Positions 45,714-53,587 of a DNA stretch of 64,000 nt are shown here, piece by piece (the stretch's first letter is position 1; the number at the start of each line of letters is the position of its first letter). Below the pieces are notes generated by a model, which searched no databases, had not been told where the DNA came from, and worked only from the letters and a program-made list of their open reading frames with translations. The position numbers and the translations under genes were made by a program. The stretch comes from Defluviimonas sp. SAOS-178_SWC (GTDB lineage: Bacteria; Pseudomonadota; Alphaproteobacteria; Rhodobacterales; Rhodobacteraceae), in assembly GCF_039830135.1 (NCBI RefSeq), contig NZ_CP156081.1, forward strand, positions 2,342,001-2,406,000, written 5' to 3'.

Positions 45714-46631
45714 TTGCCACTTGAAATGAACCGAAAGGTCTTCATCACGTGCGCCGTCACCGGCGGAGGGTCGACGCAGGATCGTTCGCCCCATGTGCCG
45801 CGCTCACCTAAAGAGATCGCCGACAGTGCGATCGCCGCCGCGCGTGCCGGCGCTGCAGTGGTCCACTGCCATGTCCGCGACCCGGAAACCGGCGCTCCGG
45901 CGCGCGACCTCCACCTCTACCGCGAAGTGACCGATCGCATTCGGGACTCGGACGTGGATGTTGTACTGAACCTGACGGCTGGAATGGGGGGCGAGGTTGT
46001 TATGGGCCCCCCGGATCAACCCCTGCCCATCAACGAAGTGGCGAGCGACATGGTTGGGGCCGATGCCCGTCTGGCGCACATCGTCGAGTGCCTGCCGGAA
46101 ATCTGTACGCTGGACTGCGGAACCATGAACTTTCTCGAAGGCGAATTCGTGATGATGAATACGCCAAACATGCTTCGTTCCATGGCAGAAAAGATCACGA
46201 CCCTCGGAGTTATCGCCGAGATCGAAGTCTTCGACACCGGGCATCTGTGGTTTGCCAAGCAGCTGGTGAAGGAGGGTCGGTTGCCCAACCCCGCGCTGGT
46301 TCAGCTTTGTATGGGCATCCCGTGGGGCGCACCAAATGATCTGGCTACGCTAATGGCAATGGTACATGCCATCCCCGAAAACTGGACATGGTCGGCATTC
46401 TCTCTGGGCCGCGATCAGATGCCTTACGCCGCGGCGGCCGCTTTGGCAGGAGGCAATGTGAGGGTTGGCTTGGAAGACAATCTGATGCTGAGAAAGGACG
46501 TTTTGGCTACGAACGAACAACTCGTCGAGCAGGCCGCCACAATATTGGACAAGATGGGCGCCGAAATCATGACCCCGACCGAGGTTCGCGAGAAACTTGC
46601 ACTGACCAAACGCGCGCCGGCGTGCAAGTAG
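45714..46631 (+). CDS. BKACE-family beta-keto acid cleavage enzyme (dehydrocarnitine cleavage type)
   Basis: About 305 residues. Start: TTG at 45714 has GGAG six bases upstream; alternatives are ATG 45702 and ATG 45726. The zinc site HxH is seen in AAVVHCHVRDPETG, and the C-terminal GLEDN (with the metal-ligand Glu) and HAIPENWTW are also typical of BKACE (DUF849). These enzymes cleave beta-keto acids with acetyl-CoA. One well-known subgroup converts 3-dehydrocarnitine to betaine plus acetoacetyl-CoA. With an L-carnitine dehydrogenase-like gene 3 kb away, that reaction is the likely one. Last gene of the + strand group. Confidence 0.85.
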   Translation: MPLEMNRKVFITCAVTGGGSTQDRSPHVPRSPKEIADSAIAAARAGAAVVHCHVRDPETGAPARDLHLYREVTDRIRDSDVDVVLNLTAGMGGEVVMGPPDQPLPINEVASDMVGADARLAHIVECLPEICTLDCGTMNFLEGEFVMMNTPNMLRSMAEKITTLGVIAEIEVFDTGHLWFAKQLVKEGRLPNPALVQLCMGIPWGAPNDLATLMAMVHAIPENWTWSAFSLGRDQMPYAAAAALAGGNVRVGLEDNLMLRKDVLATNEQLVEQAATILDKMGAEIMTPTEVREKLALTKRAPACK

Positions 46632-46916
46632 TCGGTGCAGCAACGCGGACAAAGGTGTGGCCGTGAGCATTTTGCTTTCCAGATTGGCGGGCGAACTCAG
46701 GGCGCCTCTCGGTATCCTGCTTTCAATCGACATCCGATCGGGTCCCTCGATCAAAGTGCGAAGCGCCGTAGGCTGAATCGTCTCACAGCGGCCTGGACCG
46801 AAACCTCGACGAGCTAGTCGCTCCGTTCCCGATCCGGCATTCGCGCCCCATTTCAGAGGACGACAAATACATAAGGTTGGCTGGCGCACGTTTACCAAGG
46901 AGATAAAAGGTTCGAA

Positions 46917-48362
46917 ATGACAGGTCCCAACATCATCGTCATCAGTTCCGATCAGCAACGCTGGGATGCGCTTGGCTCAGTCAGCCACTATGTCGACACC
47001 CCGAACCTCGATCGGCTGGCGGCGCGCGGCACCAGCTTCCCCAACAGCTACTGCGCCTCGCCCATCTGTGTGCCATCGCGCGCATCTATGGCGACCGGGC
47101 TGGAAGTGCACCAGACCCGGTGCTGGAGCAGCGCGGAACCTTATCACGGCCAGTTCAAGAGCTGGCACCACGCGCTGCGGGAGGCGGGCTACCGCACCAC
47201 CTCGATCGGCAAGCTGCATTTCCGATCGGAGGAAGACGACAACGGGTTCTCGGAAGAGATCATGCCAACGCATATCATCGGCGGTGTCGGCTATCCCTTC
47301 GTGATGCTGCGGCCCGAGGCCAAGAAGATGGACGGGATCGAGGACTTCATCGACAGCGTCGGCTGGGGCACCTCGAACTATACGCTGCATGACGAAACCG
47401 TCGCCGATACGACCGCGCGGTGGCTGACGGAACATGGCGACGAACATCCCTGGGCCTTGTTCGTGTCCTTCGTGACGCCACATCATCCGCTGATCGTGCC
47501 CGAGCGGTTCAGGGCGGCATACCCGCCCGATCGGGTGCCCCTGCCCGCCGTCTATGTGGCACCGCCCGGCATTCATCCCAGCGTCACGGCGCATCCGGCA
47601 ACCGCCGCGCTGGAAAGCAACCTGCACTACAACCAGTATTTCAGGGATGAAGCGCATGTTCGCGAGCAACGAACCTACTACATGGCGCTGACCTCATTCC
47701 TGGACGAATGCGTTGGGAAGGTGCTCGATGCCGTTGAGCGGACCGGGCATCAGGAGGACACGCTCATCATCTTCACGTCGGATCATGGCGAAATGCTGGG
47801 CGATCTCGGCCTGTGGACAAAATCGCAGATGCATGACGGCTCGGTCCGGGTGCCGCTGATCGTGGCGGGGCCGGACTTTCCCGCCGGGCTCCGCTCGCGG
47901 GCGGTCTGCTCGCATGTGGACATATACCCGACCGTCACGCAGGCTGCCGGCCTCGATCCCGATCCAAACCGGCCCGGGCGCGCGCTTCAGGAGGCGGCGG
48001 CCGTTCGCGGCGCCGACGCGCGCAGTGTGATCTCGGGCTACCATGACTACGGCTCGGTCACCGGCTCGACGATGCTGCGGTGGGGCAACTGGAAATATCT
48101 GTACCACCCCGGCTACGCGCCACAGCTTTTCGACATGGCCGCGGACCCGGAGGAGCTTTGCGACCTCATCGCCGAAGGTGGGCATGAGGATATCGCGGCC
48201 GAATGCGACAGGGAACTTCGCCGCCATCTCGACCCCGACCAGGCCAGTGCCGATGCGTTCGAGGATCAGCGCCGGCGCGTGGAGGAACTCGGCGGACGCG
48301 AGAAAATCCTCAGCGACGCCGAGTTGCCGGCTGTGACACCGATGAACCTCGGAAAGACCTGA
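46917..48362 (+). CDS. Type I sulfatase (arylsulfatase/choline-sulfatase-like)
   Basis: 481 residues, cytoplasmic by lack of a signal peptide. N-terminal metal motif IIVISSDQQRWDALG; the sulfatase consensus CxPxR is C51-V-P53-S-R55 (SPICVPSRASMATG), Cys51 being the formylglycine precursor. YRTTSIGKLHF and LIIFTSDHGEMLGDLGLW are further catalytic-site motifs. A formylglycine-generating enzyme must be supplied from elsewhere. Choline sulfatase BetC-like wording suggests a sulfated quaternary compound could be the substrate, fitting the betaine theme, but arylsulfatase is equally possible. AAGGAGA lies upstream. The 285 bases before it hold no gene. Confidence 0.88.
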   Translation: MTGPNIIVISSDQQRWDALGSVSHYVDTPNLDRLAARGTSFPNSYCASPICVPSRASMATGLEVHQTRCWSSAEPYHGQFKSWHHALREAGYRTTSIGKLHFRSEEDDNGFSEEIMPTHIIGGVGYPFVMLRPEAKKMDGIEDFIDSVGWGTSNYTLHDETVADTTARWLTEHGDEHPWALFVSFVTPHHPLIVPERFRAAYPPDRVPLPAVYVAPPGIHPSVTAHPATAALESNLHYNQYFRDEAHVREQRTYYMALTSFLDECVGKVLDAVERTGHQEDTLIIFTSDHGEMLGDLGLWTKSQMHDGSVRVPLIVAGPDFPAGLRSRAVCSHVDIYPTVTQAAGLDPDPNRPGRALQEAAAVRGADARSVISGYHDYGSVTGSTMLRWGNWKYLYHPGYAPQLFDMAADPEELCDLIAEGGHEDIAAECDRELRRHLDPDQASADAFEDQRRRVEELGGREKILSDAELPAVTPMNLGKT

Positions 48363-48423
48363 GGCCAGAGGGCGTAGGTCGGGTACGTCCCATTAAAGTC
48401 GCGGCGACCCGACTGTGCGCATG

Positions 48424-48466
48424 GCGCGAACCTCGGCCCCAGCAAGTGGGGCATCCGGGTTCGCGC
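48424..48466. terminator. Nested hairpin between convergent sulfatase and MmgE/PrpD genes
   Basis: Outer arms GCGCGAACC/GGTTCGCGC (48424-48432, 48458-48466) enclose a second hairpin GCCCCA/TGGGGC (48436-48441, 48447-48452). It lies between convergent genes, so it may terminate both. No T tract is clear on either side. Confidence 0.55.
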
Positions 48467-48474
48467 ACGGCGGG

Positions 48475-49827
48475 TCATGCCGGGATTGCGAGCGCCTTCA
48501 GGTGTATGGAGACGTCTGCGACCGTGTCGAGGCTCCAGATCGTGCCGAGCATCTGCTTCAAGGCATCGGCCGGCAGGTGATCCCTGGCATATCGCGCGAA
48601 CACTTCATCGAACTGCGCCCGTGTCATCGGCTCCTCGGAGGAACCGATGACCGCCATGCGTTCCTTCGTGTATTCGCCCCCGCCCCTGGTTCTGACGATA
48701 ACCGTCGTGGGCCGGCTCATGTAACGAACGGGTCCGGCACCGGCATCCGACGGCAGGATCGTCACGATGACCTTCCCCCGCGCCTCGTCGAGTTTGGGGT
48801 CGTGCGGCGTGTGGGTCAGGAAGTCGCTGACCTTCAATTCCCCGTTCAGCATCGCGAGGCCGATCGCGTGCTGGAAACTGAACTGCTTGTCGCCCGCTGT
48901 CTCGGGGTAGGGCTTGTCGCAGCCCGCGTCTTCGGGCCCCGTCACGATCTCGACCGTCTCGATATCGTCGTAGGTGAGACCATGCTCTGCGAGGATCTCG
49001 AAAAGCGCGTCAAGCTGGCGATGAATGCTGATCGAGTTGGGGTATTTCTTGATCCACATCCCTGTGAACAACCAACTTTCCCCCAGATCGGCCATGGCGT
49101 CCTGCAACGTCACCTTCTTCGACAGCATCTCGCCATAGGCGGCGAGATCGGGGTTGCTGGTCAGGCCCAAGCGGGCCATCTCGGCGCCGATCAGCCCCTG
49201 CAACGCATGCAGCGCGGATTCGAGGAAATGCGCGTCCGTGCCAAGGCTCGCCTCGGTGATACCGGGCGCCGAAAGCGCGAACCCCATCGCGGCAGTCGTC
49301 TGCCCTGCATCCAACCCGAAAGCCTTGGCAGCCGCGGCCGCGCAGCCCATCGCAGAGGTCGGCGGAAGCGACTGGCCCAGCCGCATCGTATCGAACGGCA
49401 GGCTGGTCCGGTAGTGCGCCTCCAGCCCTGCCACGGCCGCCTCGATCAGGGCCTTGCCCGACAAGTGGAGTTTGTCAGCGAGCGTCAACAGCAGCGGGAT
49501 GATGGTCACGTCCCAGGAACAGCCGCCCTCGGGGATCGCCACATCCTCAAGCTCGCTCGCATGGGCGGAAAACGCGTTCAGCAGGACGCCTTCCCAGATC
49601 GACGTCCTCAGGTCCGTCCCGATCACTGCGACCTCGCCGGGCAGCGCGCGGGCACGGATCATGTCGATCAGCTTCGCCGCGTTCGGGCAGGCTGATCCGG
49701 CAAGCGTTCCGGCAACCGTCTTGAGGATCAGCGCCTTGGCGAATTCGACAACCTCGGACGGCAGCTGATCATAGCTGACCCTCGCGACGAACTCACCGAG
49801 TTCTTGCGCCATCGACGTCTGGTTCAT
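48475..49827 (-). CDS. MmgE/PrpD-family protein (2-methylcitrate dehydratase-like fold)
   Basis: 450 residues, usual length. Landmarks: ALILKTVAGTLAGSACPNAAKLIDMI and HASELEDVAIPEGGCSWDVTIIPLLLTLADKLHLSGKALIEAAVAGLE, GFDTMRLGQSLPPTSAMGCAAAAAKAFGL-like region, and KKYPNSISIHRQLDAL at the active site. Family members dehydrate 2-methylcitrate or act on itaconate/aconitate-type acids (cis-aconitate decarboxylase), so the substrate here is open. Starts at 49827 with GGGTGGGG upstream; the SDR gene behind it on the same strand begins 45 bases further upstream in the operon. Confidence 0.85.
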   Translation of the reverse strand: MNQTSMAQELGEFVARVSYDQLPSEVVEFAKALILKTVAGTLAGSACPNAAKLIDMIRARALPGEVAVIGTDLRTSIWEGVLLNAFSAHASELEDVAIPEGGCSWDVTIIPLLLTLADKLHLSGKALIEAAVAGLEAHYRTSLPFDTMRLGQSLPPTSAMGCAAAAAKAFGLDAGQTTAAMGFALSAPGITEASLGTDAHFLESALHALQGLIGAEMARLGLTSNPDLAAYGEMLSKKVTLQDAMADLGESWLFTGMWIKKYPNSISIHRQLDALFEILAEHGLTYDDIETVEIVTGPEDAGCDKPYPETAGDKQFSFQHAIGLAMLNGELKVSDFLTHTPHDPKLDEARGKVIVTILPSDAGAGPVRYMSRPTTVIVRTRGGGEYTKERMAVIGSSEEPMTRAQFDEVFARYARDHLPADALKQMLGTIWSLDTVADVSIHLKALAIPA

Positions 49828-49871
49828 TGTGCCCCACCCTGACTGATTGAGAATACGATGCGGGCCCTACG

Positions 49872-50702
49872 CTATTTCTTGTCGGGCTCGATGGAGAACC
49901 CACCCAGCTGCGGCCACGCGATCGGGGCACTGGCTTTCAAAAGGCGCTGTTCCAGCGGAAGCGCCGCATCCCAATGGGCAGCGATCACGCGGCGCCCGTT
50001 GAAGTCACCGGCCGCCTCGGACGCGATCCAGAGATACGGCGCGGCCATGACATCCGATTGCATCAGGTCGGCCGTGCTGACCGAGGCATCGCGGTACTTG
50101 GCCGACATGTTGGTATTGGTGTTGCCGCCGGGGATGAGCACGTTGCAGGTGATCCCGGTGCCCGCCAGTTCCTGCGCGAGGACCGAGGCCATGGCCTCGT
50201 GCCCCGCCTTGGAACTGCCGTAGGTCGTGTTCGACGCCGTCCACATCGTGCCGAGGCTCGTCGTCACGTTGATGATGCGGCCGGAATTCTGCGCGACCAT
50301 ATGTTCGACTGCAGGCTTGGACAGGTAGAACGGCGCATCCATGTTGACCGCCCTGATCTTCTGCCAGGCCTCGATCGTCACCTCGCGAAAGCTCGCAGGT
50401 TCCCAGAGGCCGGCATTGTTGACGAGGATGTCGAGCCCCTCGAGCGTGCCGATGGTCTCGGCAACCGCGTCCGCCGCGGCCTTGGGATCGGTGATATCGA
50501 CGGTGATCGGCAGGACATTGTCCTTGCCCGCGATCTCGGCAAGACGCCCGGCGCTCTCGGTCAGCCAAGCGGCATTCACGTCCAGCATCGCGACCTTGCC
50601 GCCCTCAAGCACGGTCGCCTTGGCCATGGCAAAGCCCAGCCCAATGGGGCTGCCCGCACCCGTGATGACCGCAACTTTTCCGCCAAGTCGGTTTCCTGCC
50701 AT
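49872..50702 (-). CDS. Short-chain dehydrogenase/reductase (SDR)
   Basis: 276 residues, classical SDR. NAD(P) motif KVAVITGAGSPIGLGFAMAKA (TGxxxGxG), NNAG in DILVNNAGLWEP, Ser in VTTSLGTMWTA and the catalytic Tyr-x3-Lys in TTYGSSKAGHEA. Oxidises or reduces an alcohol/ketone of unknown identity. It is transcribed with the MmgE/PrpD gene and divergently from the exonuclease gene; AGAGGAT lies upstream. The promoter region 50703-50853 has a CTATAGAATAAT motif. Confidence 0.88.
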   Translation of the reverse strand: MAGNRLGGKVAVITGAGSPIGLGFAMAKATVLEGGKVAMLDVNAAWLTESAGRLAEIAGKDNVLPITVDITDPKAAADAVAETIGTLEGLDILVNNAGLWEPASFREVTIEAWQKIRAVNMDAPFYLSKPAVEHMVAQNSGRIINVTTSLGTMWTASNTTYGSSKAGHEAMASVLAQELAGTGITCNVLIPGGNTNTNMSAKYRDASVSTADLMQSDVMAAPYLWIASEAAGDFNGRRVIAAHWDAALPLEQRLLKASAPIAWPQLGGFSIEPDKK

Positions 50703-50779
50703 CGTCCCGTATCCTCTGGTTTCGCGTCACACGCGGGTTTCTGCTGGGGGGTATGTAAAATACTTGAAAGTACTTTTTT

Positions 50780-50800
50780 ATGACCCTATAGAATAATTAA
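50780..50800. promoter_or_regulatory. CTATAG-type motif in the SDR/exonuclease divergent region
   Basis: ATGACCCTATAGAATAATTA resembles the TTGACCCTACAGTATAATAA upstream of Rieske 1 and CTATAGTATGTC upstream of the ABC binding-protein gene. It is AT-rich and adjacent to the start of the SDR operon. Candidate operator or -10 region; unproven. Confidence 0.35.
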
Positions 50801-50853
50801 TGATTTGCAAGACCTTTCGGCACCCCCGTCGCAACAGAGGAAAGATCAGCGGA

Positions 50854-51657
50854 ATGTCTTTCACCATCGCCTCCTGGAACATCAATTCGTTGCTGCCGCG
50901 ACTGTCCGTCGTGGCGCGCTTACTGCGCGAAGAACACCCCGAGGTTCTCTGCCTTCAGAAATGCAAGGCGGCGAAAGGCGATGTGCCGCTCTCCGTCTTT
51001 GAGGATCTGGGCTACCCCCACAGCGCCATCCGCGATCAGGGACAGGTCAACGGCGTCGCGATCTTTTCCCGTATGCCGATCGTTGAAACCGCCGAGGCCG
51101 ATATCGCCGGCCAGGGAGAGGCACGCTATCTCTTCGCACGTCTGGCGAACGGTATCGGCATCCACAACATGTACGTCCCCGCTGGCGGCAGCATTCCGGA
51201 TGCAAGCAACGACCCCGGCTTTGGCAAGAAAAAGGCCTTCCTGGCCGATGCCCGTGATCGATTTCGTGCCGACAGGCCGACAAACGCCATCCTCGTCGGC
51301 GATCTCAACATCGCGCCCGACCAGGATGACGTCTATGACCACGCCCTGCTGAAAAACCAGGTCACCCATTCACCCGACGAAAGCGATATGCTGGCCGCGG
51401 TCAGGGAGGCCGGCGATTGGGTCGATGTCCTCCGCAAGGTCCAGCCTACGGGCGCAATGTATTCCTGGTGGTCTTATCGGTGGTGGAACGCCAAAGTCCC
51501 GGTCGGTCACAAGAACGACAAGGGCCGCCGGATCGACCATATCTGGGCGTCACCCGATCTTGTTGTCCGCCTGCAATCCGCCTGGGTCGACCGGACCGCG
51601 CGGGACTGGAAGGGCACGTCCGATCACGCCCCGGTATTCGCCAGCTTCGATATCTAG
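50854..51657 (+). CDS. xthA: Exodeoxyribonuclease III homologue with a substituted metal-binding Glu
   Basis: 267 residues, full length for an ExoIII-type AP endonuclease; the start at 50854 matches the family (MSFTIASWNINSLLPRL). The Asp/Asn site GDLNIAPD, the Tyr-containing MYVPAGG, the RRIDHIWAS helix and the final SDHAP motif are intact. The position that binds Mg2+ in E. coli (Glu34 in LQETK) reads LQKCK, so the Glu is Lys36 (codon AAA, 50959-50961); a single G-to-A change from GAA would produce it. The protein may be weakly active or inactive. Unrelated to neighbours; sits 20 bases before an IS66 end. Confidence 0.85.
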   Translation: MSFTIASWNINSLLPRLSVVARLLREEHPEVLCLQKCKAAKGDVPLSVFEDLGYPHSAIRDQGQVNGVAIFSRMPIVETAEADIAGQGEARYLFARLANGIGIHNMYVPAGGSIPDASNDPGFGKKKAFLADARDRFRADRPTNAILVGDLNIAPDQDDVYDHALLKNQVTHSPDESDMLAAVREAGDWVDVLRKVQPTGAMYSWWSYRWWNAKVPVGHKNDKGRRIDHIWASPDLVVRLQSAWVDRTARDWKGTSDHAPVFASFDI

Positions 51658-51784
51658 CGCCGACCCGCGGCCGGAAGTAAGCGGTGTCCCGACCCCACCT
51701 TCCCAGTGAATCTGCAAGCTGCGATTGCGCGTTGTGTGTAGATTTGCACGGGAGGTATCAGTGGGAGTCCATCGGGAGCGCAGT

Positions 51785-52159
51785 ATGGAGGCCGTTGGGT
51801 TCGTGGAACTTTTGGCGGCTCCGACGACGAAGCGGCGCTGGTCGGATGAGGCGAAGGGTCGGTTGGTGGCCGAGACGCTAGTGCCGGGTGTCACGGTGAA
51901 TGAGGTGGCACGTCGGCATGGGGTCAAGGCGAACCATCTGTCCTCATGGCGGACGCTGGCTCGGAAGGGCAAGTTGGTCGTGCCGGAGGTCGAGGGTGCG
52001 GAATTTGCGGCCCCCTCGGTTGCCGATCAGGACGCGCCCAAGCCTGCACGTATCGGATCACTTGATCTGGTGATCGGCCCGGTGACTGTGCGGCTCGATG
52101 CTGCCACGCCCGCTGTCCGGGTTGCGGAACTGGTCATGGCTCTGCAGGCCCGCCCGTGA
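51785..52159 (+). CDS. tnpA: IS66 TnpA (HTH protein)
   Basis: 124 residues from the ATG at 51785. A helix-turn-helix region TKRRWSDEAKGRLVAETLVPGVTVNEVARRHGVKANHLSSWRTLARKGK, followed by the C-terminal IGSLDLVIGPVTVRLD segment of IS66 OrfA. Its stop overlaps the TnpB start (GTGA). Required with TnpB for IS66 transposition. Confidence 0.88.
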   Translation: MEAVGFVELLAAPTTKRRWSDEAKGRLVAETLVPGVTVNEVARRHGVKANHLSSWRTLARKGKLVVPEVEGAEFAAPSVADQDAPKPARIGSLDLVIGPVTVRLDAATPAVRVAELVMALQARP

Positions 52160-52509
52160 TCTTCCCGTCGAACCGGGTGCGGATCATGGTGGCGACGAAG
52201 CCGATCGACTTCCGCAAGGGCCACGACAGTTTGGCGGCGTTGGTGAAGAATGAGTTGCGCAAGGACCCGTTCACCGGGACCGTCTTTGTGTTCCGCGCCC
52301 GGAAGGCGGATCGGCTGAAGCTCCTGTATTGGGACGGGACCGGTCTGGTGATGGCCTACAAGCGGCTGGAGGAGCACGTGTTCACCTGGCCCGCCGTGAA
52401 GGACGGGCTGATGGTGATGAACCACGCGCAGTTCGAGGCGCTATTTTCCGGGCTCGACTGGCGTCGGGTTCGGGCCATCGAGGCGCGGGCTCCCGAGGCG
52501 GTGGAATGA
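52156..52509 (+). CDS. tnpB: IS66 TnpB (IS66 Orf2)
   Basis: 117 residues, GTG start at 52156 overlapping the TnpA stop. The family pattern RIMVATKPIDFRKGHDSLAALVKNELRKDPFTGTVFVFRARKADRLKLLYWDGTGLVMAYKRLEEHVFTWP is complete. Intact. Confidence 0.92.
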   Translation: MIFPSNRVRIMVATKPIDFRKGHDSLAALVKNELRKDPFTGTVFVFRARKADRLKLLYWDGTGLVMAYKRLEEHVFTWPAVKDGLMVMNHAQFEALFSGLDWRRVRAIEARAPEAVE

Positions 52510-52577
52510 CTGCGGCAGGATGACTCAGGGGCTGCTTTGTGCGGGCGGCGGCGAAGCGGGTGTGGTAGAGCCGCGCC

Positions 52578-53483
52578 ATGTCCGAGACCGCTGATCTGCT
52601 TGAAGAAAATGCTGCCTTGAAGGCGATGCTGATCGCCTCGGAGGCGCGCAACCAGCGCAAGGACGAACGGATCGAGCGGTTGGAGAAGCTCGTCGCGGCG
52701 TTCCGGCAGGCGGCCTTCGGGCGCCGCTCGGAGAAGAGCGATCCGGACCAGTTCGAGCTGGCGCTAGAGGATCTGGAAACCGCCATCGCAGTGATCCATG
52801 CCGAAGCGGACGCCGAGGACCGCGCCGCCAGGCGCCCGGCCAAACCGCGCGCCACCAATCGCGGATCGTTGCCCGGACACCTTCCGCGCATCGAGGAGGT
52901 GATCGAGCCCGAGAGTCTGATCTGCGCCTGCGGCGGTTGCCTGCATTGCATCGGCGAGGACGTGTCGGAGCGGCTGGATATCGTGCCCGCCCGGTTCCGC
53001 GTGATCGTCACGCGGCGCCCGAAATATGCCTGCCGGTCCTGCACCGACGGCGTTGTGCAAGCACCCGCACCGGCGCGGCTGATCCCGGGTGGCATGCCGA
53101 CCGAGGCGACGGTGGCGCATGTGTTGGTCTCGAAATACGCCGACCACCTGCCGCTCTATCGCCAGGCTCAAATCTACAGCCGCCAGGGCGTCGATCTGGA
53201 CCGGTCGACCCTGGCTGACTGGGTGGGCCGCGCCGCCTTCGAACTCCGGCCCGTCTTCGATGCGCTGATGGCCGACCTGAAGCGATCGACGAAGCTGTTC
53301 ATGGACGAAACCCGCGCGCCGGCGCTCGATCCGGGGGCGCAAAAGACAAAGACCGGATACTTCTGGGCGCTCGCCCGCGATGACCGGTCCTGGGGCGGGA
53401 GCGCGCCGCCCGGTGTGGCCTTCACCTATGCCCCCGGTCGGGGCGGTCAGCATGCCGAGCGGATATTGCAGGGCTTTGCCTGA
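52578..53483 (+). pseudogene. tnpC: IS66 transposase TnpC, truncated at the C-terminus
   Basis: 301 residues against about 510 for intact TnpC. It keeps the N-terminal coiled region (LLEENAALKAMLIASEARNQRKDERIERLEKLVAAF), the zinc-finger-like CACGGCLHCIGEDVSERLDIVPARFRVIVTRRPKYACRSC, and the first catalytic Asp in LFMDETRAPALDPG. It ends at ILQGFA, where the normal protein continues to the second Asp and Glu. Catalysis should be lost. Confidence 0.85.
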
Positions 53484-53587
53484 TCAGTCCCCAGCGCCGG
53501 ATGAGGAGCGTCAGTCAACAAACGCATAATTGCCAGGGCCATACATGCGGACCCTGGCAATTCTTCGCGCTCAGGTCATGATGGTCC

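Larger units (their letters stand above)
51677..53483 (+). mobile_element. IS66-family element, right part missing
   Basis: The left end is GTAAGCGGTGTCCCGACCCC (IS66 ends start GTAAGCG). tnpA, tnpB and the first 60 percent of tnpC follow in the standard order. The right inverted repeat is absent; after about 53480 the sequence is unrelated. The element is therefore truncated and probably immobile on its own. Confidence 0.85.
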
